DNA of 50,421 nt, taken from the NCBI GenBank assembly GCA_023424995.1, contig JAFADH010000362.1:1-50421 (forward strand). Reading direction: 5' to 3'. The stretch's first letter is position 1. Every line of letters starts with the position of its first letter. The notes beneath the pieces were generated by a model. That model saw only the letters and a program-made list of their open reading frames with translations. It did no database searches and was not told the DNA's origin. The position numbers and the translations under genes were made by a program. Positions 41,925 through 48,565 of this stretch are shown piece by piece. The DNA comes from Bacillota bacterium. Its GTDB lineage: Bacteria; Bacillota; Clostridia; Lachnospirales; Lachnospiraceae.

Positions 41925-42386
41925 ATGGATATAAAATACACGGATGGCAGTGATAAGGATTTCGTCCTGTTATGTCATATGCTTGATGAGAACCTGAACG
42001 AGCTTGCAGGCGGAGAGAAGCAGAGAGAGGAATATCACAGATATAATACCCTGGAGCATATCCGGGATGTATTTGTTGCATATGACGGAGAGATTCCGGC
42101 CGGCTGTGCTTCCTTCAAATTCTATGAAGAAAAGGTCGCAGAGGTCAAACGGGTATTCGTCCGGCAGGAATACCGCGGCAGGGGATTATCCAGGCAATTG
42201 ATGGAGCAGGTGGAGAATAAAGCAAGGGAACAGGGGTATCGCAGCCTCATTCTTGAGACCGGGAAACCCTTAACGGCGGCCATAGGCTTATATTCCTCCC
42301 TGGGCTATCAGGTAATTGATAACTATGCCCAGTATAAGTGTATGTCGTTGTCCGTCTGTATGAAGAAGGAGCTGTATGGATTGTAA
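41925..42386 (+). CDS. GNAT-family N-acetyltransferase
   Basis: A 153-residue GNAT protein. The acetyl-CoA loop is VKRVFVRQEYRGRGLSRQLME (Q/R-x-x-G-x-G as YRGRGL), followed by GYRSLILETGKPLTAAIGLYSSLGYQVI, which holds the conserved strand and the final Tyr region. The substrate is unknown; the short form resembles amino-acid or antibiotic acetyltransferases. AAGGAGG is 5 bases before the ATG. The gene ends 11 bases inside the next gene. Confidence 0.92.
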   Translation: MDIKYTDGSDKDFVLLCHMLDENLNELAGGEKQREEYHRYNTLEHIRDVFVAYDGEIPAGCASFKFYEEKVAEVKRVFVRQEYRGRGLSRQLMEQVENKAREQGYRSLILETGKPLTAAIGLYSSLGYQVIDNYAQYKCMSLSVCMKKELYGL

Positions 42387-42843
42387 AGAGTTAAAACAAA
42401 CACTTCGCAAGCTGAAACGCCTGGAGCTTATGACACGTTACGGCTTCTCCAGGGAGTATATCGACCGCAATATTTCTTCGAATGTTCTGGATCAGCTGCC
42501 CCTGGTCTGGAAGGAGTTCTTCGACCTGGGCAATTCCAACCCCAAGGCCCGCTATTCCTTCGCCGTACTGGAGAAGATGGATAAGGAGCGGATGAAAGAG
42601 GTCATCGGTGAATATTGGTTCACTGTTTATTATAAGATGTATTATGAAAATAAGGAACAGATGAATGAGATACCCGCTCCGGAGCTGCTGGCCTATCTCG
42701 GACTTCCCTTTGATGCCGACCATACGGCTGTAAGGAAAAGGTTCCGGGAGCTGTACAAAACCTGCCATCCCGATGAAGGCGGCGATGCCGATAAATTCAT
42801 AGAGCTGATGAGAATGCGTGACAAATACGATTTACCTCGATAA
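42376..42843 (+). CDS. protein with C-terminal J domain
   Basis: The 155-residue protein has an N-terminal helical region (about 1-105, CKELKQTLRKLKRLELMTRYG) of unknown role. A truncated J domain at the C-terminus (about 107-155: LLAYLGLPFDADHTAVRKRF, then YKTCHPDEGGDADKF) contains the essential His-Pro-Asp. J domains stimulate Hsp70/DnaK ATPases, so this may bring a client or complex to DnaK. It starts 11 bases before the end of the GNAT gene, with AAGGAG 4 bases before the ATG, so the two are co-translated. Confidence 0.72.
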   Translation: MDCKELKQTLRKLKRLELMTRYGFSREYIDRNISSNVLDQLPLVWKEFFDLGNSNPKARYSFAVLEKMDKERMKEVIGEYWFTVYYKMYYENKEQMNEIPAPELLAYLGLPFDADHTAVRKRFRELYKTCHPDEGGDADKFIELMRMRDKYDLPR

Positions 42844-42915
42844 CCAGATCGGCTTTGCTGCCTTAATCTGCTGACGGCCTGTTAACCGAAATACTTGTAT
42901 GGCGGGGGGGTTCAT

Positions 42916-43878
42916 ATGGATGAGATAATCAGATGGCTGCTTAAGGGGGATGTTGCGATCCGGTACCTGACCCACCGGGATCTGCTGGACAGCGATGAAG
43001 AGATACTGAACAGCCTGCATATACGAATTGAAACAGAGGGATATGGAGCAAGATATCTATCCTTCCGGAATGAGAACGGTCATTGGGGCAAATGGTTCCT
43101 CCACCCCGGATGGACAGCCACGCACCACACACTGGCTGAGTTAAAGAATATCGGTATGCCTGCCGGCTGTACGGCCTGCCGGAGGATGGTATCCCAGGCA
43201 ATGAAAGAATGCATGCTTAAGAACGGCGCCATCAGCTTCTCGAAGATACGAAACCTGATAGATATCAGTATAAACGGAACATTTTTAAATTATGCCTCGT
43301 ATTTCTGTCCGGATGACCACAGATTACCGATCCTGGCGGATTATCTGCTGTCCGAGATGAAGTCAAGCGGGGGCTATGGCCGGGACCCGCATGCGGATGT
43401 GAGCGATCCGAATACGACCATCGCTGTTCTGGAGGGCTTCCACTCCTTTCAAAAGGCGGGATTTAAGTATCGCCTGGGAGAAATACACAGAGCGGAGGAA
43501 AGGGCACGGGAGTATCTTCTGTCCAATCAGTTATTCATCCTGGAAGGCAGGCATTATCTGAGATTATCGTATCCTTACAGGAATCATTATGATCTGCTGC
43601 GGGCATTGAATTATCTGGCAGATGCCAAGATACCGACGGACGAAAGGATGGAACCTGCTTTCCGGTGGCTCGTCGGCAAACGAGGGCCCGACGGCAGATG
43701 GCAGCTTGAGAATATATACCGGGGAAAGGTGCATTTTAATCCGGAGGAGATTCGCAGGCCAAGCAGATTCGTTACCTTGAAAGCGCTCTATATTATAAGA
43801 ATCTTTGAGAAGGAATTGCTGCATAAAGAGGAGGCAGTTCCAAAGGAAGAGAATGCCGTGAAAGTTCCCGGGGAGTAA
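42916..43878 (+). CDS. alpha/alpha toroid (prenyltransferase/squalene-cyclase-like) protein
   Basis: This 320-residue protein begins MDEIIRWLLKGDVAIRYLTHRDLL and has repeated helical units with GYGARYLSFRNENGHWGKWF, AVLEGFHSF and a late GPDGRWQLENI, the QW-like pattern of the terpenoid cyclase/prenyltransferase toroid. No DXDD or similar catalytic motif is evident, so enzymatic activity is doubtful and function unknown. The ATG at 42916 is preferred over an in-frame TTG at 42895, following a GGGGGG run. No TM segment or signal peptide is present. Confidence 0.6.
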   Translation: MDEIIRWLLKGDVAIRYLTHRDLLDSDEEILNSLHIRIETEGYGARYLSFRNENGHWGKWFLHPGWTATHHTLAELKNIGMPAGCTACRRMVSQAMKECMLKNGAISFSKIRNLIDISINGTFLNYASYFCPDDHRLPILADYLLSEMKSSGGYGRDPHADVSDPNTTIAVLEGFHSFQKAGFKYRLGEIHRAEERAREYLLSNQLFILEGRHYLRLSYPYRNHYDLLRALNYLADAKIPTDERMEPAFRWLVGKRGPDGRWQLENIYRGKVHFNPEEIRRPSRFVTLKALYIIRIFEKELLHKEEAVPKEENAVKVPGE

Positions 43879-43948
43879 ACTTTTGAAAGCTGCCGGAAGA
43901 AGGTATTACATAAGATATCCGTATCATTGAGGCGGGAGGAAGACAGGA

Positions 43949-44776
43949 ATGAACATCCGGAAGATCGTCGGAACACTTCTGATAATTAATATATTGCAGT
44001 TTATGATAGGCTTAGCCGTATGGATCGTTATCGGAAGCTCGCTTCTGGGTAAGGTGCATATCTCCATCTTCCTGTCCGTAGGCATGATGCTTTTCAGCAG
44101 CGTTATAACCATTCTGGGCTTGTATATGGCCAGCCGTTATAAGGAGCTGAATGTGGAGGAGAGTCTTCAGAACCTGGAGGAGCTGAATATGACCTTACGG
44201 GTACAGCGGCATGATTATCTGAATCATTTACAGATCATCTATGGTTTGATGGAATTAAAGGAATATGAAGAAGCAAAACAGTATCTGGATCCGGTATTCA
44301 AGGATATCATGAAGATCAGCCGGGCGCTTAAGACTGCCCAGCCTGCGGTGAATGCGTTGCTGCAGGCCAAGCTTCAGGCAGCAGAGCGTAACGGGATTGA
44401 CATGTATCTGGAGGTCCGTTCCGATTTAAGGCGGCTGTCCATTGAGCCCTGGAATCTGTGCAAGGTACTTGCCAATATCATCGATAATGCGATCACGGCT
44501 CTGTCGGTGAATGAGAAGGAGAAGATACTTAACCTGGAAATCGGAGAGTCTAAGGATAACTATACATTCCGTATATATAACAACGGTCCCCGGATCCCGG
44601 AGGAACAGCTGGAGGATATCTTTAAGGCCGGATTTACCACCAAGAAGGAGGAGGGACACGGTATCGGTCTGTCCATCGTATCCAGGATTGTAAAGGAAGC
44701 AGGAGGCACGGTAAAGGTAACCTCACAGCCGGAGAAGACCTGTTTTACGGTGGAGATTCCGAAGCTCAATATATAA
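43949..44776 (+). CDS. Spo0B/GHKL-type sensor histidine kinase
   Basis: A 275-residue kinase with two membrane helices (about 7-30 and 35-58) and almost no extracellular loop. A coiled linker (about 65-85) leads to a Spo0B-like helical hairpin carrying the phosphoacceptor His in RHDYLNHLQIIYGLMEL, and then to an ATPase domain with NIIDNAITAL (N box), FKAGFTTKKEEGHGIGLSIV (G2) and a G1-like YNNGPRIPEE. Such kinases pair with LytTR regulators. The only LytTR regulator in the window (47456) lies three genes downstream, so NfeD, FloA and a basic protein are inserted between the pair. Confidence 0.9.
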   Translation: MNIRKIVGTLLIINILQFMIGLAVWIVIGSSLLGKVHISIFLSVGMMLFSSVITILGLYMASRYKELNVEESLQNLEELNMTLRVQRHDYLNHLQIIYGLMELKEYEEAKQYLDPVFKDIMKISRALKTAQPAVNALLQAKLQAAERNGIDMYLEVRSDLRRLSIEPWNLCKVLANIIDNAITALSVNEKEKILNLEIGESKDNYTFRIYNNGPRIPEEQLEDIFKAGFTTKKEEGHGIGLSIVSRIVKEAGGTVKVTSQPEKTCFTVEIPKLNI

Positions 44777-44854
44777 CAGGAATCTTGATTATGAAGGTAT
44801 TTTATTTATCAAAATTCCTGTTATATATCTTGATAAATAAAATACCTTCATAAT
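44769..44854. repeat. interleaved A-B-A'-B' inverted repeats
   Basis: Two perfect inverted repeats are interlocked. A is 44769-44783 with A' 44814-44828 (15 bp), and B is 44788-44812 with B' 44830-44854 (25 bp). A' is almost exactly the loop of the B hairpin and A lies 4 bases upstream of it, so the RNA can form either hairpin, or a pseudoknot. The array begins over the last codons of the kinase gene (stop at 44774-44776). There is no clear T-run after B'. Confidence 0.92.
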
Positions 44855-44901
44855 AACACATACTTTACTTACGGCAGAAAGTATAAAGCAAGGGATCCTC
44901 A

Positions 44902-45132
44902 ATGATTTTTACATCGCCCCGGGCATTTCACATACGGAGTAAAAACTTAGACTATGGGATTTTTATGGCTATTACATCGTTATGGGCATATCACCGGCTG
45001 TATCGTGAGCTGACAGGCATGTTTTTCCTTGTATCATTGAAGGCAGGTCATATAAATGACATTACAGACGGATATATGTATAACTTAGCAAATAACTGTT
45101 CCATATTCTTTCCTTTCGATGTATTGTTATAA
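44902..45132 (+). CDS. doubtful 76-residue ORF
   Basis: An ATG frame 6 bases after AAGGGA encodes 76 residues (MIFTSPRAFHIRSKNLDYGI at the start) with hydrophobic and Tyr-rich stretches. No family is recognised, and it occupies the otherwise empty 44855-45168 gap. It may be chance. Confidence 0.18.
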   Translation: MIFTSPRAFHIRSKNLDYGIFMAITSLWAYHRLYRELTGMFFLVSLKAGHINDITDGYMYNLANNCSIFFPFDVLL

Positions 45133-45168
45133 CAGATAGTAAATAAAACGGGAGAAAGGAGGATAGGT

Positions 45169-45663
45169 ATGCCGATAGTAGTTGATTGGTTGCTGATTTT
45201 GGCAATCGCACTTTTTATTATAGGGTTCATATTGATCGGAATCGAGATGGTGACACCGGGCTTAGAGGCTCCGGGAATTATCGGAGCTGTCTGCCTGATC
45301 GCGGCAGTATTCCTGGTAGCAGACACCCTGCAGGAAGGTGCTGTCATAACGATCATTGTACTGGCTCTTCTGGGTATTATGCTGGCGGTAATTCTCGGAA
45401 TGTTATCCAAGGGTAAGCTGAAATCACCGATCATACTGAAAGAAGAACTGAACAAGGATAAGGGCTATCTCAGTTCCAGTGATTTGAAGTATCTGTTGGG
45501 AAAGCAGGGAGTGGCGCTGACGGACTTAAGACCCTCCGGTATAGGGAATTTTGACGGAATTGATTTTGACGTAATATCTGAGGGAAAATATATCCCAAAG
45601 GATTCAAAACTGGTAATTTATAAAGTCCAAGGCTCAAAATTGATTGTGAAAGAACTGGATTGA
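45169..45663 (+). CDS. NfeD-family membrane protein
   Basis: The 164-residue protein has three hydrophobic helices (about 7-24, 32-50, 57-77), with EMVTPGLEAPGIIGAVCLIAAV between the first two, then a C-terminal OB-fold domain (GKQGVALTDLRPSGIGNFDGIDFDVISEG). This is the short NfeD form that works with flotillin-like proteins in membrane microdomains. AAAGGAGG is 7 bases before the ATG. FloA follows 133 bases later. Confidence 0.9.
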   Translation: MPIVVDWLLILAIALFIIGFILIGIEMVTPGLEAPGIIGAVCLIAAVFLVADTLQEGAVITIIVLALLGIMLAVILGMLSKGKLKSPIILKEELNKDKGYLSSSDLKYLLGKQGVALTDLRPSGIGNFDGIDFDVISEGKYIPKDSKLVIYKVQGSKLIVKELD

Positions 45664-45796
45664 TGAAAGAGTACATTTTAGAGTTAATGAAATTCCTGAA
45701 TGAATATGCAAAAGTAAGACATGAATAAGCTTGAAGCTGTTAGAAATCGGTAAGTATTGATATAATTATATATAGAATTGATAGGAGGGAATAGAG

Positions 45797-46774
45797 ATGC
45801 CGGCAGTAGTAGGTATAATAATTATCATTGGTATCATATTTTTAGTAATTGTATTATTCTTTAGCTTTGTTCCGGTGGGTCTGTGGATCTCGTCCTTGGC
45901 AGCGAATGTGAAGGTAAGCATCTTCAATCTGATCGGTATGCGGCTCAGACGTGTTATTCCGTCAAGGATCGTACTGCCGCTGATTAAGGCGACCAAGGCG
46001 GGAATTACCTTAAGTGTAAACCAGCTGGAGGCCCATTACCTTGCAGGTGGAAATGTTGACAGCGTCGTCAATGCGCTGATAGCTTCCGAGCGTGCGGGGA
46101 TTGAACTGCATTTTGAGAAGGCGGCAGCCATTGACCTGGCGGGACGTGACGTGTTTGATGCCGTGAGAATGAGCGTTAACCCGAAGGTCATTGAGACCCC
46201 CATGGTATCCGCCGTTGCGAAGGACGGTATCGAGCTTTTGGTAAAAGCCCGCGTAACTGTCCGTGCCAATCTGGAGCGCCTGGTGGGCGGTGCCGGGGAG
46301 GCAACCATACTTGCAAGAATTGGTGAAGGTATCGTAACTACCGTAGGCTCCGCCGACTCCCATAAGGAAGTGCTGGAGAATCCTGATGATATATCCAAGC
46401 GCATCCTAGGCAAGGGTCTTGATTCCGGTACCGCATTCGAAATCCTGTCCATCGATATTGCAGATGTGGACGTAGGCAGAAATATCGGCTCCCAATTACA
46501 GACCTCACAGGCAGAAGCAGACAAGAACATTGCCCAGGCCAAGGCGGAAGAAAGAAGGGCCATGGCTGTTGCCAGAGAGCAGGAGATGCGTGCTTATGTA
46601 GTTGAGGCGGAGGCGGAGGTTCCCAAGGCCATGGCACAGGCGCTCAGAGAAGGCAATATGGGTGTTATGGATTATTTTGACCTTCAGAATATCAAGGCGG
46701 ATACCAGGATGAGAGAGAAGATATCGGAAAGCTCCAATAAGTCTATAGCGGGCGCAGAAAAGAAGGATAGATAA
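45797..46774 (+). CDS. floA: flotillin-like protein FloA
   Basis: A 325-residue flotillin. A membrane-inserting N-terminal segment (about 3-30, VVGIIIIIGIIFLVIVLFFSF) is followed by an SPFH/FloA domain with LPLIKATKAGITLSVNQLEAHYLAGGNVDSV, NPKVIETPMVSAVAKDGIELLVKARVTVRAN and an Ala/Glu-rich coiled region (QAEADKNIAQAKAEERRAMA). It scaffolds functional membrane microdomains that organise signalling and secretion proteins. AGGAGG lies 10 bases before the ATG. It overlaps the next start by one base. Confidence 0.96.
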   Translation: MPAVVGIIIIIGIIFLVIVLFFSFVPVGLWISSLAANVKVSIFNLIGMRLRRVIPSRIVLPLIKATKAGITLSVNQLEAHYLAGGNVDSVVNALIASERAGIELHFEKAAAIDLAGRDVFDAVRMSVNPKVIETPMVSAVAKDGIELLVKARVTVRANLERLVGGAGEATILARIGEGIVTTVGSADSHKEVLENPDDISKRILGKGLDSGTAFEILSIDIADVDVGRNIGSQLQTSQAEADKNIAQAKAEERRAMAVAREQEMRAYVVEAEAEVPKAMAQALREGNMGVMDYFDLQNIKADTRMREKISESSNKSIAGAEKKDR

Positions 46775-47349
46775 TGGGAAATAAGGATCGTAAGCCAGTT
46801 ACTTCGAAGAGAAATATGAAGCAATATAATATTGGCCCTTCGGCACCGAGAACGTTCACCGATCAGGTACAATATACCATGGAGGATCCTATTGATCAGA
46901 TCACCATGATGAATCAGATGAAACCCTGGGAACAGAGGCATCCGGTTTCCTGGGATAAACCTGGGGCAGGAAGGCCGGCGGAGCAGGGAAGTGCCGGACA
47001 AAGGGCACCGGAAGGAAATATGACAGGCGATGGCCGCATGAAGCAGCCCGCCCGGCAAAAACAGTCTGGCTACCCGGGGATGGCTGGTCAGAGAAAACAA
47101 GGTGATCGGGCTGTGGACGGAGAGCGCTTTCATTCGAGTGAGAGACGGGCATACGGGCAGGGAAAACCCCGGGAGCAAAGTAATCCGGTTGAGATAAAGA
47201 ATGATATTCAGGCCGGTGCAATTTCACCTTCGTCTGTTATGAAGGACGGTTTTTTATCCGTGACTCCGGACCGATTGCAGGAAGCCGTTATCTGGTCCGA
47301 GATTCTTGGAAAACCGGTAAGTAAGAGAAGACACAGAAGAATGGTATAA
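46774..47349 (+). CDS. basic low-complexity protein after FloA
   Basis: The 191-residue protein is rich in Gln, Gly, Arg, Lys and Pro in its middle (about 55-150) and ends in a compact segment (VTPDRLQEAVIWSEILGKPV then SKRRHRRMV) that looks folded. No family is recognised; homologues behind FloA in Clostridia seem likely. Its ATG overlaps the FloA stop (TAATG), so it is translationally coupled and probably acts with the FloA/NfeD microdomain. Confidence 0.7.
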   Translation: MGNKDRKPVTSKRNMKQYNIGPSAPRTFTDQVQYTMEDPIDQITMMNQMKPWEQRHPVSWDKPGAGRPAEQGSAGQRAPEGNMTGDGRMKQPARQKQSGYPGMAGQRKQGDRAVDGERFHSSERRAYGQGKPREQSNPVEIKNDIQAGAISPSSVMKDGFLSVTPDRLQEAVIWSEILGKPVSKRRHRRMV

Positions 47350-47455
47350 TGGTATAAGTATATATGGTGATCCGGTAATAGTGTGATATGGCAGGATGTA
47401 CGCAGCTTATGCATTATGGGTTCAGGTAATGGAAGGGATACGGGCTGGAGTAAGT

Positions 47456-48220
47456 ATGAAGGTAATATTAGTTGAAGATGAAATCGGGATTCGCAAGCTT
47501 TTACGTAAGATAATTGAACAAAATCCTGGCTTTGAGGTTGCAGGAGAAACGGACAATATGACGGATGCCGTTTCACTGTTCCATAGGACCAAGGCAGAGG
47601 TGGTGTTCCTGGATGTGGAGCTTACCGGTTCCAGTGGTCTGGAATGTGCGAAAATCATAGCGGATATGGAACCCAAGACGAAGATTATCTTCGCAACAGC
47701 CCATTCAGAATATATGTCGGAGGCCTTCGAGGTATACGCCTTTGATTATCTGATGAAGCCCTTCCATGTGGAGCGTGTGAATCAGACTCTGGAACGAATT
47801 AAGGAGCTTTCCGGACCGGTCGGAACAGAAGCCGTCAGATCCGGTTCGGCTGCAGTCCGCGACCTGGATAAGATCGTGAAATACGAACGGGGTTTGGATA
47901 AGCTGCTGGTAAAAGGCAGGGAAAGCATGAGCTTCATCGACATTAAGGATATTATCCTGATTCAGAGAGAGAATAACAGTACCGTTATCTATACGGGGCA
48001 GGATTCTTTTGTGACCTCGGCAAGCTTATCCGATATCGAAGCCAAGCTGGATCCGGAGCAATTTATGAGAAGCCATAAATCCTACCTGATCAATATATCA
48101 CAGATTAAGAAAATCGAGCCCTACGGAAGATGGACTTACATCGTCACCTTCAAGGACTTAAACAAGGATGCGCTGATAACGACGGAAAAATTTGAAGAGA
48201 TCAAGAAACGGTTTTTATAA
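47456..48220 (+). CDS. LytTR-family response regulator
   Basis: This 254-residue regulator has a receiver domain (1-120) with acidic residues VEDE, phosphoacceptor D53 in VVFLDVELTGSSG and switch Lys in MKPFHVERV. A LytTR DNA-binding domain follows (about 150-254; LLVKGRESMSFIDIKDIILI, FMRSHKSYLINISQIKKIEPY). It likely receives phosphate from the Spo0B/GHKL kinase at 43949 and may regulate the intervening FloA operon or membrane functions. The ATG at 47456 follows GGAG by 5 bases; an in-frame ATG at 47396 is poorly placed. Confidence 0.93.
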   Translation: MKVILVEDEIGIRKLLRKIIEQNPGFEVAGETDNMTDAVSLFHRTKAEVVFLDVELTGSSGLECAKIIADMEPKTKIIFATAHSEYMSEAFEVYAFDYLMKPFHVERVNQTLERIKELSGPVGTEAVRSGSAAVRDLDKIVKYERGLDKLLVKGRESMSFIDIKDIILIQRENNSTVIYTGQDSFVTSASLSDIEAKLDPEQFMRSHKSYLINISQIKKIEPYGRWTYIVTFKDLNKDALITTEKFEEIKKRFL

Positions 48221-48253
48221 TAAGATTTTCTGGATTTTTTAGAAAGATTATAG

Positions 48254-48259
48254 TATAAT
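48254..48259 (+). promoter_or_regulatory. candidate -10 element of the ABC-F leader
   Basis: TATAAT lies 56 bases before the 6-codon leader ORF. No good -35 hexamer is present at the right distance, so the promoter call is tentative. Confidence 0.4.
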
Positions 48260-48315
48260 GTAGGAAATGGAAAATAAATAATCTCCATTCTATATAAAAA
48301 AGGAGTAAGCAAGTT

Positions 48316-48336
48316 ATGACACCTGCTATTTGCTAA
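48316..48336 (+). CDS. 6-codon leader peptide (MTPAIC) upstream of the ABC-F gene
   Basis: ATG ACA CCT GCT ATT TGC TAA, with AAAGGAG 11 bases upstream, encodes MTPAIC. It lies in a leader with palindromes and a terminator before an ABC-F gene. In characterised ABC-F antibiotic-resistance genes, a stalled ribosome on a short leader ORF relieves termination. The peptide is very short, so it is inferred from layout more than from sequence. Confidence 0.5.
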   Translation: MTPAIC

Positions 48337-48384
48337 TATTAACTTAAGTTAATATCGTTTATGAAGAGTAAGACGGTTACTCTT
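48336..48384 (+). repeat. palindrome and hairpin in the ABC-F leader
   Basis: A perfect 20-bp palindrome (48336-48355, centred on CTTAAG) begins at the last base of the leader ORF stop codon. It is followed by an 8-bp hairpin AAGAGTAA/TTACTCTT (48364-48371, 48377-48384). They are candidate alternative structures of an attenuator. Confidence 0.7.
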
Positions 48385-48449
48385 TGTTGACGTGCATTTG
48401 GAAGGTAAAATTGCTTCAATGGTCACAGGCTATCGCTATAAGCATATCC

Positions 48450-48487
48450 GGCTGTAAGAAGAGAATCTTCTTACAGCCATTTTTATT
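48450..48487 (+). terminator. attenuator-type terminator before the ABC-F gene
   Basis: A perfect 13-bp stem (GGCTGTAAGAAGA and its complement) with a 3-base loop is followed by ATTTTTATT. It lies 78 bases before the ABC-F start codon, with no gene between. Confidence 0.88.
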
Positions 48488-48565
48488 GCCATGATGCCGC
48501 AGGAACGCCCAATGGCCGGGTCCGACCGGATGGAAGCAGGTTTGAATAGAATGGAGGAAAATAAT

